A DNA stretch of 64,000 nucleotides from Miscanthus floridulus (taxonomy: Eukaryota > Streptophyta > Magnoliopsida > Poales > Poaceae): the NCBI RefSeq assembly GCF_019320115.1, contig NC_089587.1, positions 107,185,158 through 107,249,157 of the forward strand, written 5' to 3'. Made by a program: the position numbers and the translations under genes. This document shows positions 1 to 10,870 of the stretch, piece after piece. The number at the start of each line of letters is the position of its first letter. Positions within the stretch are counted from its first letter, which is position 1. The notes under the pieces were generated by a model. It was not told the DNA's origin, did not search any database, and worked only from the letters and a program-made list of their open reading frames with translations.

Positions 1-1
1 C

Positions 2-415
2 TCAGGTTGGGTGGACATGTGTTTGATCGATGCCCATCTCATCGAGCATCTTGGCATCGATGATGTTGAGGCCGCTGCCTCCATCCATCAGTATTTTGGT
101 GAGCCACTTCGTGCCGATGATCGGGTCAACCACGAGCAGATATCTCCCTAGATGCGGGACGCTCTCTGGGTGGTCGGTTCGATCAAAGGTTATGGCGAAC
201 TCGGACCACCGGAGGAAGGAAGGTGTGGCCGGTTTGGTCGTATAGACTTTGCGGCGCGTGACCTTCTGACGGCGTTTGGAGTCATAGGCCACCGATCCTC
301 CAAAGATCATGAGGTAGCCGTCCGATGTTGGAAAGCTATCGTCCTTCTCTTCGGTGTCATCTGCGGTGGGGGCAGGGTCCTTTTCGTGCTCCCCTTTGTT
401 GGAGCCTTCGGACAA
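2..415 (-). pseudogene. Gag C-terminus and aspartic protease start of element A
   Basis: An open frame of 137 residues crosses the left edge of the window. It begins with an acidic, lysine-rich stretch, then a segment found in the same order in element C (FGGS.AYDSKRR, FLRWSE..I.FDRT.HPESVP), and reaches the retroviral-type aspartic protease motif LMDGGSGLNII around residue 111. The protease cuts the Gag-Pol polyprotein in virus-like particles. This part is open, whereas the same stretch in element C has a frameshift just before the active site. The upstream gag has stops, so the complete polyprotein is dead. The first methionine is only the first ATG after a stop, not a proven start. Confidence 0.75.
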
Positions 416-2420
416 GAACTACCGCATGAGGCTATAGTCCTTGTATAGATGTTTGACCAGGAAAGCATGGTTTGGGCATGGTCCCTCGAGTAGTTTTTCG
501 AAATGGTTCCCTCCATGGGCTTCCGACCACCCTTGCGGTCAGCAGCGGCCACGAGTGAGTCCTCATGCTGTTGCTTCTTGTTCTTCCTTTTGGCACAATG
601 ATTGGAGGCACCTTCACTGACACCCTCGTCCTGCCTTGCCTTGCCATCGAGATGATTGAAGATCACCTCAACAGCTTCTTCTCCTGAGGTGTGGCTTGTG
701 GCAATGTCCAGGAGTTCCTTGGTGGTTTATGGGCCCTTACGTCCCTGCTTATGAACCATAGACTCATAGGTAGTCCCGGACAGGAAAGCTCCTATAATGT
801 CAGCATCGGTGACATTAGGTAGCTCATTGCACTTTCGAGAGAAGCGCCGGATGTACCCACGGAGGGTCTCACCAGCCTTCTGATGGTTATTTTTGAGGTC
901 CCATGGGTTCCCAGGGTGCTTGTATGTGCCCTGGAAGTTCCCCACAAAGATCTCCTTCAGGTCTGCCCAACTCTGGATTCTGTTGGACGGCAGGTGTTCC
1001 AACCATGCTCATGTCTAATTGGCCAAGAATAGTGGAAGGTTGTGGATAATGAAGTCATCATTAACTGCACCACCGGCTTGGCAGGCAAGCCGATAGTCTT
1101 CAAGCCATAGTTCGGGGTTTGTTTCCCTAGAGTACTTTGGGATGTTGGTTGGTGGTTGATACCTTGGTAGGAAGGCAGCATTGAGGATGTGCTGGCCGAA
1201 GGCCGAAGGACCTGGTAGGCCAGGGCTCGGGCTCCGGGACTCACCGCTGTCATAGCGTCCACCGTGACGAGGATGATTGCCGTGGCTAGCTCCCTCTCTT
1301 AGATCGCCATGGGTATGTCTGCGAGCAACGAGAGTGCTGCATGTGTCATGGTTATGGCTAAGACGCTGATGCACCAGGACCATGGTGCATTGCCTGCCTC
1401 CCTATGGTGCCTGGTGGACTGACGCATCCTTGTCGAGATGCCTAGAGAGCGTGCATTGGCTAGTGTTGAGCTCATGTGCCGAGACAATGAGCTCTCTGCC
1501 TGCTACGCCATCACACACTCGAGTAGCGTGCGAATCTCATGGTGAGCCCGATGATCCTTGGGCGTTGCGGCCTTTGGAAGACCGTGGAGCAGGGCGGCTG
1601 CATCGGCGATGTTCTAGCTTGCCTGAGCAAAGCAAGGGAGGGCTTCATCGTTGGCGTTGATCCTTTTGTTCATGTCGCGGGCCATGGCACATGCGCTCCC
1701 ACCGTCTCTGTGGCGTTCAATCTCCCAATCGAGCTCCACACATTCCTTCTCAAGCTAGAGTTAAGCTTTCTCGATCTCTTGGTGTCGGGCTTTCAGCTGC
1801 TCCACCCTCACGCGAGGTGGGGCCACTGTCTCCCCCTTGGCCTTGTTGCCAAGGTTGTTCGCCTGGGTAGCCTCCTCCTCGGAGGCGCTTTTGATGTGTC
1901 CCTTAGGGGTACCCATCATGAAGCATTCTCAGGAGGGGTGATGGCTCCCCCTACTGGAGTTAGAGCCAGAGGGTGACCCTAGCTCCTCTGTGTGGACATC
2001 GTGGAGAGACTCTATGATATGTTTGATCACCCCCATGAACTTGTTGTTCGTGGGGAATGGGATCATGTGCTATGCCACAAGGTGGCTAACGGTCGCTGCG
2101 GCATTGCGGAGACCGAACGAAAGCACTGTTGAGGTGCTCCATGTTGGGTGTTTCGAGAAGAGAGGTTCTCCTCCAGTGGCCCGCACCATGTCATTGGCAT
2201 CAGAAAAGGTGAGACGGCGTTGGCCCTCCCTAGACAACTAGGGTCCTAGGGAAACACCGAGCTGGTGCTCAAGCCTCTCATAGTTGAGGCCGATGGAGGG
2301 GAGAGGTTGGATAGCAACGTGAGCCAACGCCAGCTCTCCTCCCATAGTGATGATGAATTCTAGGTCCCCAAAGTGCACGTGTGCGCCTAGGACCTAGTTG
2401 ATACCGTGGGTAACCATCCG
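416..2420 (-). pseudogene. gag of element A, degenerate
   Basis: The minus strand carries Gag in several broken frames. The clearest piece is 1002-727, with the retrotransposon Gag core (SWADLKEIFVGNFQGTYKHP, later a GYIRRFSRKCNELP segment and FLSGTTYESMVHKQG). Upstream, 1383-1015 holds a charged region ending in ETNPELWLEDYRLAC. The N-terminal part, about 2240-1900, aligns with the element C sequence at 8609-9040. Gag forms the particle that packages element RNA. Stops and frameshifts separate the pieces, and no single start can be assigned. Confidence 0.7.
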
Positions 2421-2473
2421 TGGCTAGATGTTAACACTAGAATGCACAAAGGTCCCCTACCTGGTGCACCAAC

Positions 2474-3817
2474 TGTCGGTGTTTCGAGTAAACACCAATG
2501 AGTAAATTTGTATTTGTTGCGCGTTGGGCCCGGATGGTGTGCTAAAAGACACAAGGTTTGTACTAGTTCAGGTTGAATGTCCCTACGTCTAGTTTGCTGC
2601 TACTGCTCGTGTTATTTGCACTAAAAGGTTCATAGTAGGGGGTACAAATGGTTGAGAGAGGGATAGGTCCCAAGTCTTGGTTGCTACTCGGCTGTGTGTT
2701 GAAAGGGCGCTGAGAGCTTGGTTGCTGCTCAGCTGTGTGTTATGTGATCTGTGGTGTCTAGAATTGATCCATCCCCTTCATGGGGTGCCCTGCCCTCCCT
2801 TTTATAGATCAAGGGGGAGCAGGATTCCAGATTGGAGAAAGAAGAAAAACTAGAGGCAAAAAAGGTCCTTCGAAGCATCTTCCTTTTCCTTTGAGCCTGC
2901 CCTGCTGACACGGCATATGGTGCCAGGGATCGCATGTTTGGTGATCCTGATAGGAACATGCTCTGGCTTCGTTCAACAAGTGGTCACATCCCATCCCGCC
3001 CTAGTGGGCAGCGTGACGCACTAGGGTGCCGAGTCGTTACCCTATGGGGAGCAGATGGCGTAGAGGCCCCACGTTCGTTACTGTAGATGACATGAGTTTC
3101 CTCCTAGACCATAGTGGTTGTCATATGTTTCCGTTAGGATTCGTGTCCGAGGGCAAATGCCAGCGCCCATAACACTATAAGACAAATGTCGGCGCCCATA
3201 ACACTATTTGGGCTCTGACAAGCTTGGAAGGGCTTAAAGCGCCCGTCTGGTCATATATTGATGGTACTTTCCTACAGGCGTGTAGGGTATGGTCCTCGGT
3301 ATTGTGGTTAACTTGAGTGCCCCACCTTATCTGCACATGTAGTTATGAAGGAGTAGCACATAGACATCGGGCGAGGCAGAGTCTGTCCCCAAATGTCGGG
3401 CGAGGTGGAGTATGCCCCCAAATGTCGGGCGAGGCAGAGTCTACCATGAGACATCGAGCGATGCAGAGTCTGCCCCTAGACGTCGCGCGAGGCAAAGTCT
3501 GCCCTGAGACATCGGGCGAAGTAGAGTCTGCCCCTGGATGTTGGGCGAGGCAGAGTCTGCCCTAGACGTCGAGCGAGGCGGAGCCCAGCCCCTAGACATC
3601 GGGCAAGGCAGTGCCAGTCCTCGGACATCGGGCGAGGCAGAGCCTGCCCCTAGACATTGGGCGAGGCGGAGCCAGCCCTTAGGGGTCGGGCGAGGCGGAG
3701 CCAACCTTTGGTCGTTTGGGCAAGAAGTGTAGTTGCGTTCTTGTCTGTTCAGAAGCATCAATATTTGATGGTTATTAGCTCCTCCTCTTTAGGTACCCCA
3801 GTATTCGGTCCCCGACA
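2474..3817 (-). repeat. 5' LTR of element A
   Basis: On the minus strand the LTR runs from TGTCGGGGACC (3817) to ACACCGACA (2474), so it has the TG...CA ends expected of an LTR. It is about 1344 bp. The sequence after 2474 on the minus strand (GTTGGTGCACCAGG) occupies the primer-binding position. The LTR is homologous to the element C LTRs and contains a shorter version of their minisatellite. Confidence 0.8.
3355..3712 (-). repeat. GC-rich minisatellite in the element A LTR
   Basis: About a dozen imperfect copies of a unit near 30-33 bp, with core GGGCGAGGCAGAGYCTGCCC on the plus strand. It corresponds to the array at 7080-7450 in the element C LTR. The frames open through it are repeat artefacts, not genes. 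Confidence 0.8.
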
Positions 3818-4258
3818 ATGGGCTTACGTTAAATTTGATGCTACTCAATTGTTAAAATTATGACTCATTAAAAGCTAATCATAGTAAACCAATGTCAACC
3901 TTTTGAGCCTCATGAACCCCATGTTATATTTGCTGAGTATAACATGTGCTCACCCTTGCTATTTTCCCCACACCTTAGTCTATAGTAAAGTTGCTCAGAA
4001 GATTGATGAGGACACAAAGGAATTCCTAGAAGATTGATAGGAGTGCTAGGCGTATGTTACCCCCAGTCTGCCGTCCCCTGAAGAATGGAGTCTGAAGATT
4101 AGTTACCCTTCTGCTATACTCTGATCTAAGTGTTCATTATAAGTATGTTTCCGCTATATAACATTGTTTATAATATCCTCTATTCTGTTGTTGTATGTGT
4201 TGACTTCCTGGGCACACATATGACGAACCTAGTTTTGTCTTTAAAACTAAGTGTGATA
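3818..4258 (+). repeat. 3' end of the 5' LTR of element B
   Basis: This stretch aligns closely with 25341-25781, the end of the 3' LTR of the same element. Its upstream part is displaced by the element A insertion. It ends in a decayed form of GTGTGACA immediately before the primer-binding site. Confidence 0.8.
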
Positions 4259-4261
4259 GAT

Positions 4262-4275
4262 TAGTATTAGAGCAG
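4262..4275 (+). other. Primer-binding site of element B (initiator-Met tRNA type)
   Basis: AGTATTAGAGCAG, a few bases after the LTR end, is a decayed version of TGGTATCAGAGC, the complement of the initiator-methionine tRNA 3' end used by many plant LTR elements. Two C-to-T or G-to-A type changes are visible. Confidence 0.65.
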
Positions 4276-4934
4276 TGTTGACTGTAGGACATATGCCTAG
4301 TTAGTACTGGTCGATTGACAAAAGCCTATTTTGCTATAAAACTATTTCCCAGCTCCTTGACCATTGATGTGACTATTTCTCATCCTTGTCATATTGTCCC
4401 TATCCTTGATAGCTTCCTTTGAGCTATTTTTGCTTACCTCTTTGATCTTTTTGTTTTAGTTGTTTTACAAAATTATTTTGATCTCACCTAGTTTAAAATT
4501 TCGATGACCATTTATCATCTATATCTACCCTTTAAGATGCCCACCATTGTTGTAGAAGCACATGTAGAGTCGATGTTGTGAAGCATGTTTGTCTTACTTG
4601 TTGTGTTGCTTTGTGTATTGTCTGAGTGTGTGACCTCTGGAAGAAAGTACTCAAGACTGTTCCAAAAACAAAGAAGGATGATCTGGAAGTTTTCAGAATC
4701 AAGCAAGGCCCTTGTTAAGTGGGGTAGCATCAGCTGCCAACATCATCAAGTCTATAGTATCTCACGAGATGAGGCACGAAGAGCTGAAGACCAATCTTTA
4801 TCTTTGTTGTTATCTTTTGGCTATCCTTGATCCATGCCGCATATCTCATCAATCTCAATTAAACAACTATGAAGACTCGAAGATCATCTTTATTTTTCTC
4901 CCTAGTCTCTCTGAATCTCAGAATGAGATTCCTG
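4276..4934 (+). other. Internal region of element B, noncoding
   Basis: About 660 bp separate the primer-binding site from the polypurine tract. No gag, protease, RT or integrase motif is present, and the short frames here resemble no known family. A second polypurine-like string (TTAAGTGGGGTAG) occurs near 4713, about 220 bp before the one next to the LTR, which hints at a local duplication or rearrangement. The element is therefore non-autonomous or internally deleted. Confidence 0.6.
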
Positions 4935-4949
4935 TTAAGTGGGGTAGTT
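4935..4949 (+). other. Polypurine tract of element B
   Basis: TTAAGTGGGGTAGT lies directly before the TGTCACACCCC start of the 3' LTR, the usual place for plus-strand priming. It resembles the TTAAGGGGGTAGAA tract of the related minus-strand element next to 63575. Confidence 0.7.
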
Positions 4950-5407
4950 TGTCACACCCCAAAATTTCTGATTTTGGGTTGTGCATAGAAAACACTAATT
5001 AAAATAAATGTTTTAATATTTGTCTGTGAGCATAATTTAATTTTTAGATGCTCCAAATTATCTTATCATGAGCTCCAAATACTTTATTTGGGTTCCTCAT
5101 GTTCCATATTGTCTCTGGGAATTTTCCTTGAATTTTCAAAGCTTTCGGAGTATTTTCCGCAGCTTAAATAATAATTCTACATATTTATGGAATTATTTTA
5201 TCCACAAAATTAATTAATTCCAAAAATAATAAATCTCTCATTTTTCCAATGTTTAAAGCCCATGTGCAATAATCCTAATAAATCCTAAAGGCACATGTCT
5301 TTATTTACTAATGGGCTTCAAGGTTTATTTAGGTCCATTAGTGTAGGTGGATGGTGCAACGTCAATTAGTACCATATCGCTAGTTGGGATGTGGGAAGTT
5401 TTTCTCC

Positions 5408-5419
5408 CTATATATATTT
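5408..5419 (+). promoter_or_regulatory. Possible TATA box in the element B LTR
   Basis: CTATATATATTT lies about 110 bp before a GC-rich segment, in the position expected for an LTR promoter. This is judged by sequence only, with no transcript evidence. Confidence 0.35.
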
Positions 5420-6967
5420 ACCAATCCCTTGGGCAAAGCACACCAAAACTATCGTAAGGGGAGCCTCTAGTTTAAGAAATCCCTCGTATAGTAAATTAGA
5501 TTTTTTCCCTCTTTCTCTTACCGCTGTCCGCCGGTCCGCCATCGTCCCGGCCTGTTCCCCTCCCGCTAGCCAGGGTCCTACCCTGCTGATCGTCCATGGC
5601 ATGGAGGCCCTCAGGTTCATACATCATGCACAAGGTTGAAGGCCAAGTAATTACGAGTTTGCCACAGGTTCGTATTATCTCCGTCGTTTCTTCGTTTTAA
5701 TTCTGATTTGGTTCGTTCAAGTTACGTTAGATTTGTGTTGATGCGCTCTACGCAGAAATGCTAATATTTTTTTATGTCACTTGTTTTTCCATATATAGTT
5801 AAATATTAAAATGATTTAATGTCAATGCAACTAGTTTTGTAATTAAAATCAATATAGGTTTTCTACTGCGTTGTTTTATATACAAATATTAATATGATTA
5901 TTAATTACTAATATAAATATGATTTTCAATTATAATTTTTTTAGCTTAAACACACATCATGTACAACTTGTTTAGATGTTCTCATATATTTATTTATTTT
6001 GCAAAGTTAAAGTTTAACTTGCTTAATAAATTACGTGATAATATTTATAAGATAAAATATGGTCAGCTTGAACTCAATTTTATGTATAAATATGATTTGT
6101 TTAAACTGAATTAATGACTCTTTCATGTTTTTGTTTACCTAAAATAAATCAAGCTTGTAGTTGTAGGCTTTTTCTTTTATATAATATAAACTCCTGGTAG
6201 TCATTTGTTTTTACAATAGTTTTGGTTTCGGTGTTTTTGTGATCTCGTAGCACTAGCTCTCTTTTAGTATGCTATTTTGTCTCGTGTGGTGTACTGCTCT
6301 TAGTTGCTTCTTGTATGTGTGCTTGGTGTGCTACGATCTAAGAGTAGAAGAAGAGCTGTCCGAAAGCGTTGGAGACTGAAAGAACAGAAGATTGAAGATT
6401 CTACGAGGAGTTGATCATTAGTTGTAAAGCAAGTGAAAGGCAAGTATAGCATGGGGTCTTTCTTATTTTCCTATACACCTTTAATCATTTAATTCATGCT
6501 GCATGTGTTTACCTTGACTACCACTATGGATTTTCTAGTACTTTGTTACCTTACACCTTGATTGCTATGGGTTTATGCATTTGGGTACTATGATGCTAGC
6601 GCTCAATTAAATAACCATGATCTTGTAACTTGATTAATGGTATATGAAATAAACACTAAAAGATGTTTTTTAGCAACATGACTCAAGAGGGCTAGAGCAT
6701 TGCTCTATTATTATGGTGCTCTAGATTCCTCTCCTTAAGGACTTATCTATAAGTCGTCAATCGAGACTTACGGTACAACCATGAGTGCCACATGGCTCTG
6801 GCTTTAGTAAAGTATGAGGACCTTTTTCTAGCTTATTAGTGGTTACCTTTATGGTGCAAGAAGGGCTTGATGAATCGAGTATAGTGCGGCCTCTGTCCTT
6901 ATGTGTATAGCCTATGCGAAATGTGCCATTTGGAAGGGGAGCTCTACATCTGTTTGCCAATTGGAAT

Positions 6968-6972
6968 CCTAG
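6968..6972. repeat. Target-site duplication, left side of element C
   Basis: CCTAG precedes the TGTCGGGG start of element C and is repeated exactly at 25063-25067 after its ACCAACA end. A 5-bp duplication is standard for Ty3/gypsy integration and fixes both ends of the element. Confidence 0.9.
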
Positions 6973-7079
6973 TGTCGGGGACCAATACTAGGGTACCCGA
7001 AGAGGAGGAGCTAATGACCATCAACATTGATTCATCCGAGCAGTCATGAGCGTGACTACAGCTCCAACCGACCCCCAGG

Positions 7080-7450
7080 CGTGCAAGTTCTTCCTCGCCT
7101 GACCTCTGGGGGACGGCTCCACCTCGCCCGACACCGAGGCCACGGGCTCTGCCCCACCCGACACCAAGGTTGTGGACTCCGCCTTGCCCGACCCCTAGGG
7201 AAGGGCTATGCCTCGCCCGACCTTGAGGCCGTGGTGTCCGCCTTGCCCGACCTCTAGGGGAAGGCTCCGCCTCGCCCGACACCAAGGCCACAGGCTCCGT
7301 CTCGCCCGACCTCTTGGGGAGGGCACCACCTCGCCCTATCCCAAGGCCATGGGCTCTGCCTCGTCTGACCCTGAGCTCGCGGTCTCCACCTCGCCTGACC
7401 CTAAGGCCACGATCTCTACCTCGCCCGACCCCTTAGGTGTGGGCTCTGTC
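7080..7450 (+). repeat. GC-rich minisatellite in the 5' LTR of element C
   Basis: Roughly a dozen imperfect units of about 30-33 bp built on GGCTCYGCCTCGCCCGAC, with alternating CCCCAAGGCCACG and CTCTGGGGGAGG versions. The same array has many more units in the 3' LTR (23525-24260) and in its two duplicated copies. The overlapping proline/arginine-rich frames on both strands are artefacts. Confidence 0.85.
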
Positions 7451-7887
7451 TCGCCCAATGGGTCCCATACCACCACCAACCATTCTAGGTCTAACCGTAT
7501 GTGCCTGTGTCAAAACTCTAACTCCAAGAAAGAGACCGGCATATCCTGATGTAACCCATGGCCACGACAAGCCATGCCTTGGGATTCATATCAGGAACAA
7601 CGTCGAGCATACCGGTGCTGTTCCGCCTAACCCTTGTACAAACACTTACAGGCAAGTCGGTTCACTATGACGTCCACCAGGATGGAGTGGAGTGCCATAA
7701 CTAGCAGATGACGCCTGTGCATGGCACCAGTGATGGACAAGACCATGATGTGGCACCGTCCCTGTTGATATCTACAGTGTGGGCGGGACCCACATGAAGG
7801 AGAAGGACCTAGCGACCCTAAGGGCCTTCGGCTCTCTCTCTCTCGTTCTTCTCTTTCCCTCTGCTATAACCCGTGCTTTCTCTTGGC

Positions 7888-7898
7888 CTATAAAAGGG
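7888..7898 (+). promoter_or_regulatory. TATA box of the element C 5' LTR
   Basis: CCTATAAAAGG is present at the same place in every copy of this LTR (7888, 24693, about 31803 and about 38722), followed by a GC-richer transcribed stretch. It probably drives the genomic RNA. Confidence 0.65.
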
Positions 7899-8351
7899 AA
7901 TGCAGGGCACCCCATGAAGGGCATCGCATCGATCCAGGCTAGACCTGATGGAACCATCACAAACCCATCGAACCTAGAACCGATCAGAACACAACTCAAG
8001 CACACAGCCGAGCAGCAACCGAGCTCTCAGCACCCGTTCTTTCTTTCCACCAGAGACTTGGGACCCATCCCTCTCTCGCCCGTTTGTAATCCCTACTACA
8101 AATTTTCCATGCTAGTAACATGAGCAGCAGCGATGAACTAGACGTAGGGACATTCTACCCGAACCAGTATAAACCTCGTGTCCTCTAAGTACACCATCCG
8201 AGCCAGATGCGCAATACTAGAAATTTACTCATTGGTGGTAACTTAAAACATCGGCAGTTGCCCCACTAGGTAGGGGCCTTTTGCATGTCTCAACATCCAC
8301 ACCAGGCCTCGGATGGCTAGTCACAATGTTAGCTAGGTCCCAGGCACGTAC

Positions 8352-10300
8352 ATGTGCTTTAGGGACCTAGACTTCATCATCACAACGGAGGGAGAGTTGG
8401 CGTTGGCTCCCGCTACCATCCAACCTCTCCACTCCACTAGCCTCAACATGATCGCCGAGGCACTTGAGGAGCTGCAGCTACACACACCGAAGGCCTGCCC
8501 CCCAGGAGCGACCAACTCCTTAGCTTCGACTATGGGAGGTTAGAGTGCTAGCTCGGCGCCTTTCTGGGACCCCGACTATCCCGCGAGGACCTACGCCACC
8601 TCACCTTCATGTTCGCCAACATCATGGCACAGCTTGCCGGAGGAGAGCCGCTCTCTCTAGAATACCTCATCTGGAGCGCCTTGATAGCGCTCCTGTTCGA
8701 TCACCGCAACACCGCAGAGACCGTTGTCCACCTTGTGGCACAAAGCATGCCTCTATCCCCCACGAACGATGAGTTCATGGAGATGACCAAATATGTCATG
8801 GAATCATTCCATGACCTCCTCACAAGAGAAATGGAGTCGCCCTCCACCTCTGACTCTAGCAGGGGAGCCATCACCCCTCTCATGGAAGGTACCCCTGAGG
8901 GACACGTCGGAAGCATCCACGAGGAAGAGGCTACCACAACAAATGATCTCGACGATGAGGCTGAGGGGGATGCAGGGGCCCCACCTCAGCTACGGGTGGA
9001 GCAGCTAAAGGCCCAACACCAAGAGCTCAAGGAAGCGTGACTCTAGCTTGAGCGGGAACACATGGAGCTTGATTAAGAGATTGAGCGCCATGGAGATGGT
9101 GGGCGTGCACACACCATGGCCCACGACGTGAACCAGAGGATCATCGAGGATGATGAAGCACTCCCACACTTTGCCTAGGCGAGCCAGAACATCATTGTTG
9201 TGGCAGCCTTGCTCTAGGGGCTTCTAGGTCCTGCGACACCCGAGGATCATCGAGCCCATCGTGAGATTCACTCAGTACTCAAGCGTGCGGCGGTGTAGCA
9301 GGCCAAGAGCTCACTGTCTCGACGATGCAAGCTCGACGCTAGCCAACACATGCCCTCGGAGCGACCCGACAAGGACATGTTAGTCCACTAGGCGCCGTAA
9401 GGCGGCAGGCCATGTACCACAGTCCCAGTGCATGAGCGTCTTGGCCGCCACCATGACGTGCGCAACACCCTTGATGCCCACAGGTGTGCTCACGATGATA
9501 TGAGGGAGGGCACTAGCTATGGCTACCACCCTCATTGTGGCGGATGCTATGATAGTGGCGAGGACCAAAGCCTAAGCCCTGACCTACCAGGACCTCAGGC
9601 TTTCAGCTAACACATCCTCAACGTCGCCTTTCCACCACGGTACCGACCGCTAACCAACATCCCGAAGTACTCTTGGGAAATGAAACCCTAGACTATGGCA
9701 TGAGGATTATCGGCTTGCTTGCCAATCCGGTGGAGCGGATAAAGACGATTTCATCATCCACAACCTTCCATTGTTCCTGGCCAATTCGGCACGAACATGG
9801 TTGGAGCACCTTCCGCCCAACAGAATCTAAAGTTGGGCAGACCTAAAAGAGATCTTCATGGGGAACTTCCAGGGCACATACAAGCATCCTAGGAACCCAT
9901 GGGATCTCAAAAACTATCGATAGAAGGCTTAGGAACCCTTTGTGGATACATCCGGTGCTTCTCCCGGCAGTGCAACGAGCTGCCTAATGTCGTCGACACC
10001 AACATCATAGGAGCTTTCCTGTCTGGGACCACCTATGAGTCCCTGGTCCATAAGCTAGGATGTAAGGGCCCATGAACCACCAAGGAGCTCCTCGACATCG
10101 CCACCATCCATGCCTCCAGTGAGGAGGCGGTCAGAGCGATCTTCGACCGCCTCAAGGGCAAGGCGAAGCAAGACGAGGATGCCAGCGAAGGCGCCTCCAA
10201 CTACCCCAGGAAGAAGAAGAACAAGCAGTGGTGTGAGGTCTTGCTCATGGCCACCATCGACCACAAGGGGGTCGAAAGTCCACCAAAGGTACCCTAGACC
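8352..10300 (+). pseudogene. gag of element C, degenerate
   Basis: The N-terminal part is partly open (8609-9040, 143 residues, ending in an acidic and then Gln/Lys-rich segment likely to be helical). The Gag core follows in broken frames at about 9640-10070, with PNVVDTNIIGAFLSGTTYES and the preceding CGYIRCFSRQCNELP clearly matching element A. After it come KELLDIATIHASSEEAVRAIFDRLKGKAKQDED and a lysine-rich tail. Gag builds the intracellular particle. In-frame TAG and TGA codons, many explained by C-to-T change at CG or CAG/CGA, make it nonfunctional. Confidence 0.75.
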
Positions 10301-10479
10301 ACTTTGAGTAGCTACTCAAAGGGCCATGCCCAAACCATACTTTCCCTATTAGGCATCTATACAAGGACTGTGGCCTCATAAAGCGGTTCTTGTTCAAAAA
10401 CTTCAACAAGGGGGAGCATAGGAAGGACCCCAAACCGACAGCGGACGATGTCGAGGGGAAAGATGATGACTTTCCGATG

Positions 10480-10870
10480 CTAGATGGCTGCCTCATGATT
10501 TTTGGAGGGTCGGCAGCCTATGACTCCAAGCGCCGCTAGAAGGTTGCGCGCCGTGAGGTCTATACGATCGAGCTGGCCATGCCTACGTTCCTCCGATGGT
10601 CAGAGTCTGCCATAATATTTGATCGGACCAACCACCCAGAGAGTGTCCCACAACTAGGGAGATATCCGCTCATGGTCGACCCAATCATTGGCACAAAAGT
10701 GGCTCACCAAGGTACTGATGGATGGAGGCAGCGGCCTCAACATCATGTATGCCGAAACACTCGACGCCATAAGCATCGACCGATCACGCATCTGACCGAC
10801 CAGAGCACCTTTCCATGGCATCATGCTTGGAAAGCAGGCCATGCCACTTGGGCAGATTGATCTACCCATC
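10480..10870 (+). pseudogene. Protease of element C, frameshifted
   Basis: The frame with FLRWSESAIIFDRTNHPESVP runs to about 10700. The aspartic protease motif VLMDGGSGLNI is in the next frame at about 10710-10740, so a one-base change in the AAAA run near 10696 breaks the protein. The sequence after the motif continues toward RT (GKQAMPLGQIDLPITFGD). The role is polyprotein cleavage. The same region of element A has no such shift. Confidence 0.7.

Larger units (their letters stand above)
1..3817 (-). mobile_element. Element A: Tat-lineage Ty3/gypsy retrotransposon, 5' part
   Basis: Read on the minus strand this is a 5' LTR (3817 to 2474), a leader, gag and the start of protease; reverse transcriptase and the rest lie left of the window. 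The family match is to element C (6973-25062): the LTR termini, the minisatellite in the LTR, the leader and Gag-protease motifs all align. The LTR edge at 3817 abuts sequence that continues at 25341 in the other LTR of element B, so A inserted into the 5' LTR of B. The left target duplication cannot be checked because that end is outside the window. Stops in gag show that it is not functional. Confidence 0.85.
4950..6972 (+). repeat. 3' LTR of element B, first segment
   Basis: It begins TGTCACACCCCAAAATTT and breaks off at the element C insertion. It is AT-rich apart from a GC-rich stretch near 5520-5600 that follows a TATA-like string and is probably the start of the transcribed part. Small frames here (for example 5391-5639) look like chance. 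The second segment is 25068-25781. Confidence 0.75.
6973..8256 (+). repeat. 5' LTR of element C
   Basis: It runs from TGTCGGGGACC to ACATCGGCA, a decayed form of ACACCGACA, and is about 1284 bp. It is some 357 bp shorter than the 3' LTR of the same element. Most of the difference lies in the minisatellite, while the flanking LTR sequence aligns well. A TATA box lies at 7888-7898. Confidence 0.85.

Noticed and set aside
7080..7450. Regular short repeats resembling a CRISPR array
   Set aside because: Units are contiguous and imperfect with no unique spacers, and lie in LTRs of a plant retrotransposon; it is a minisatellite.
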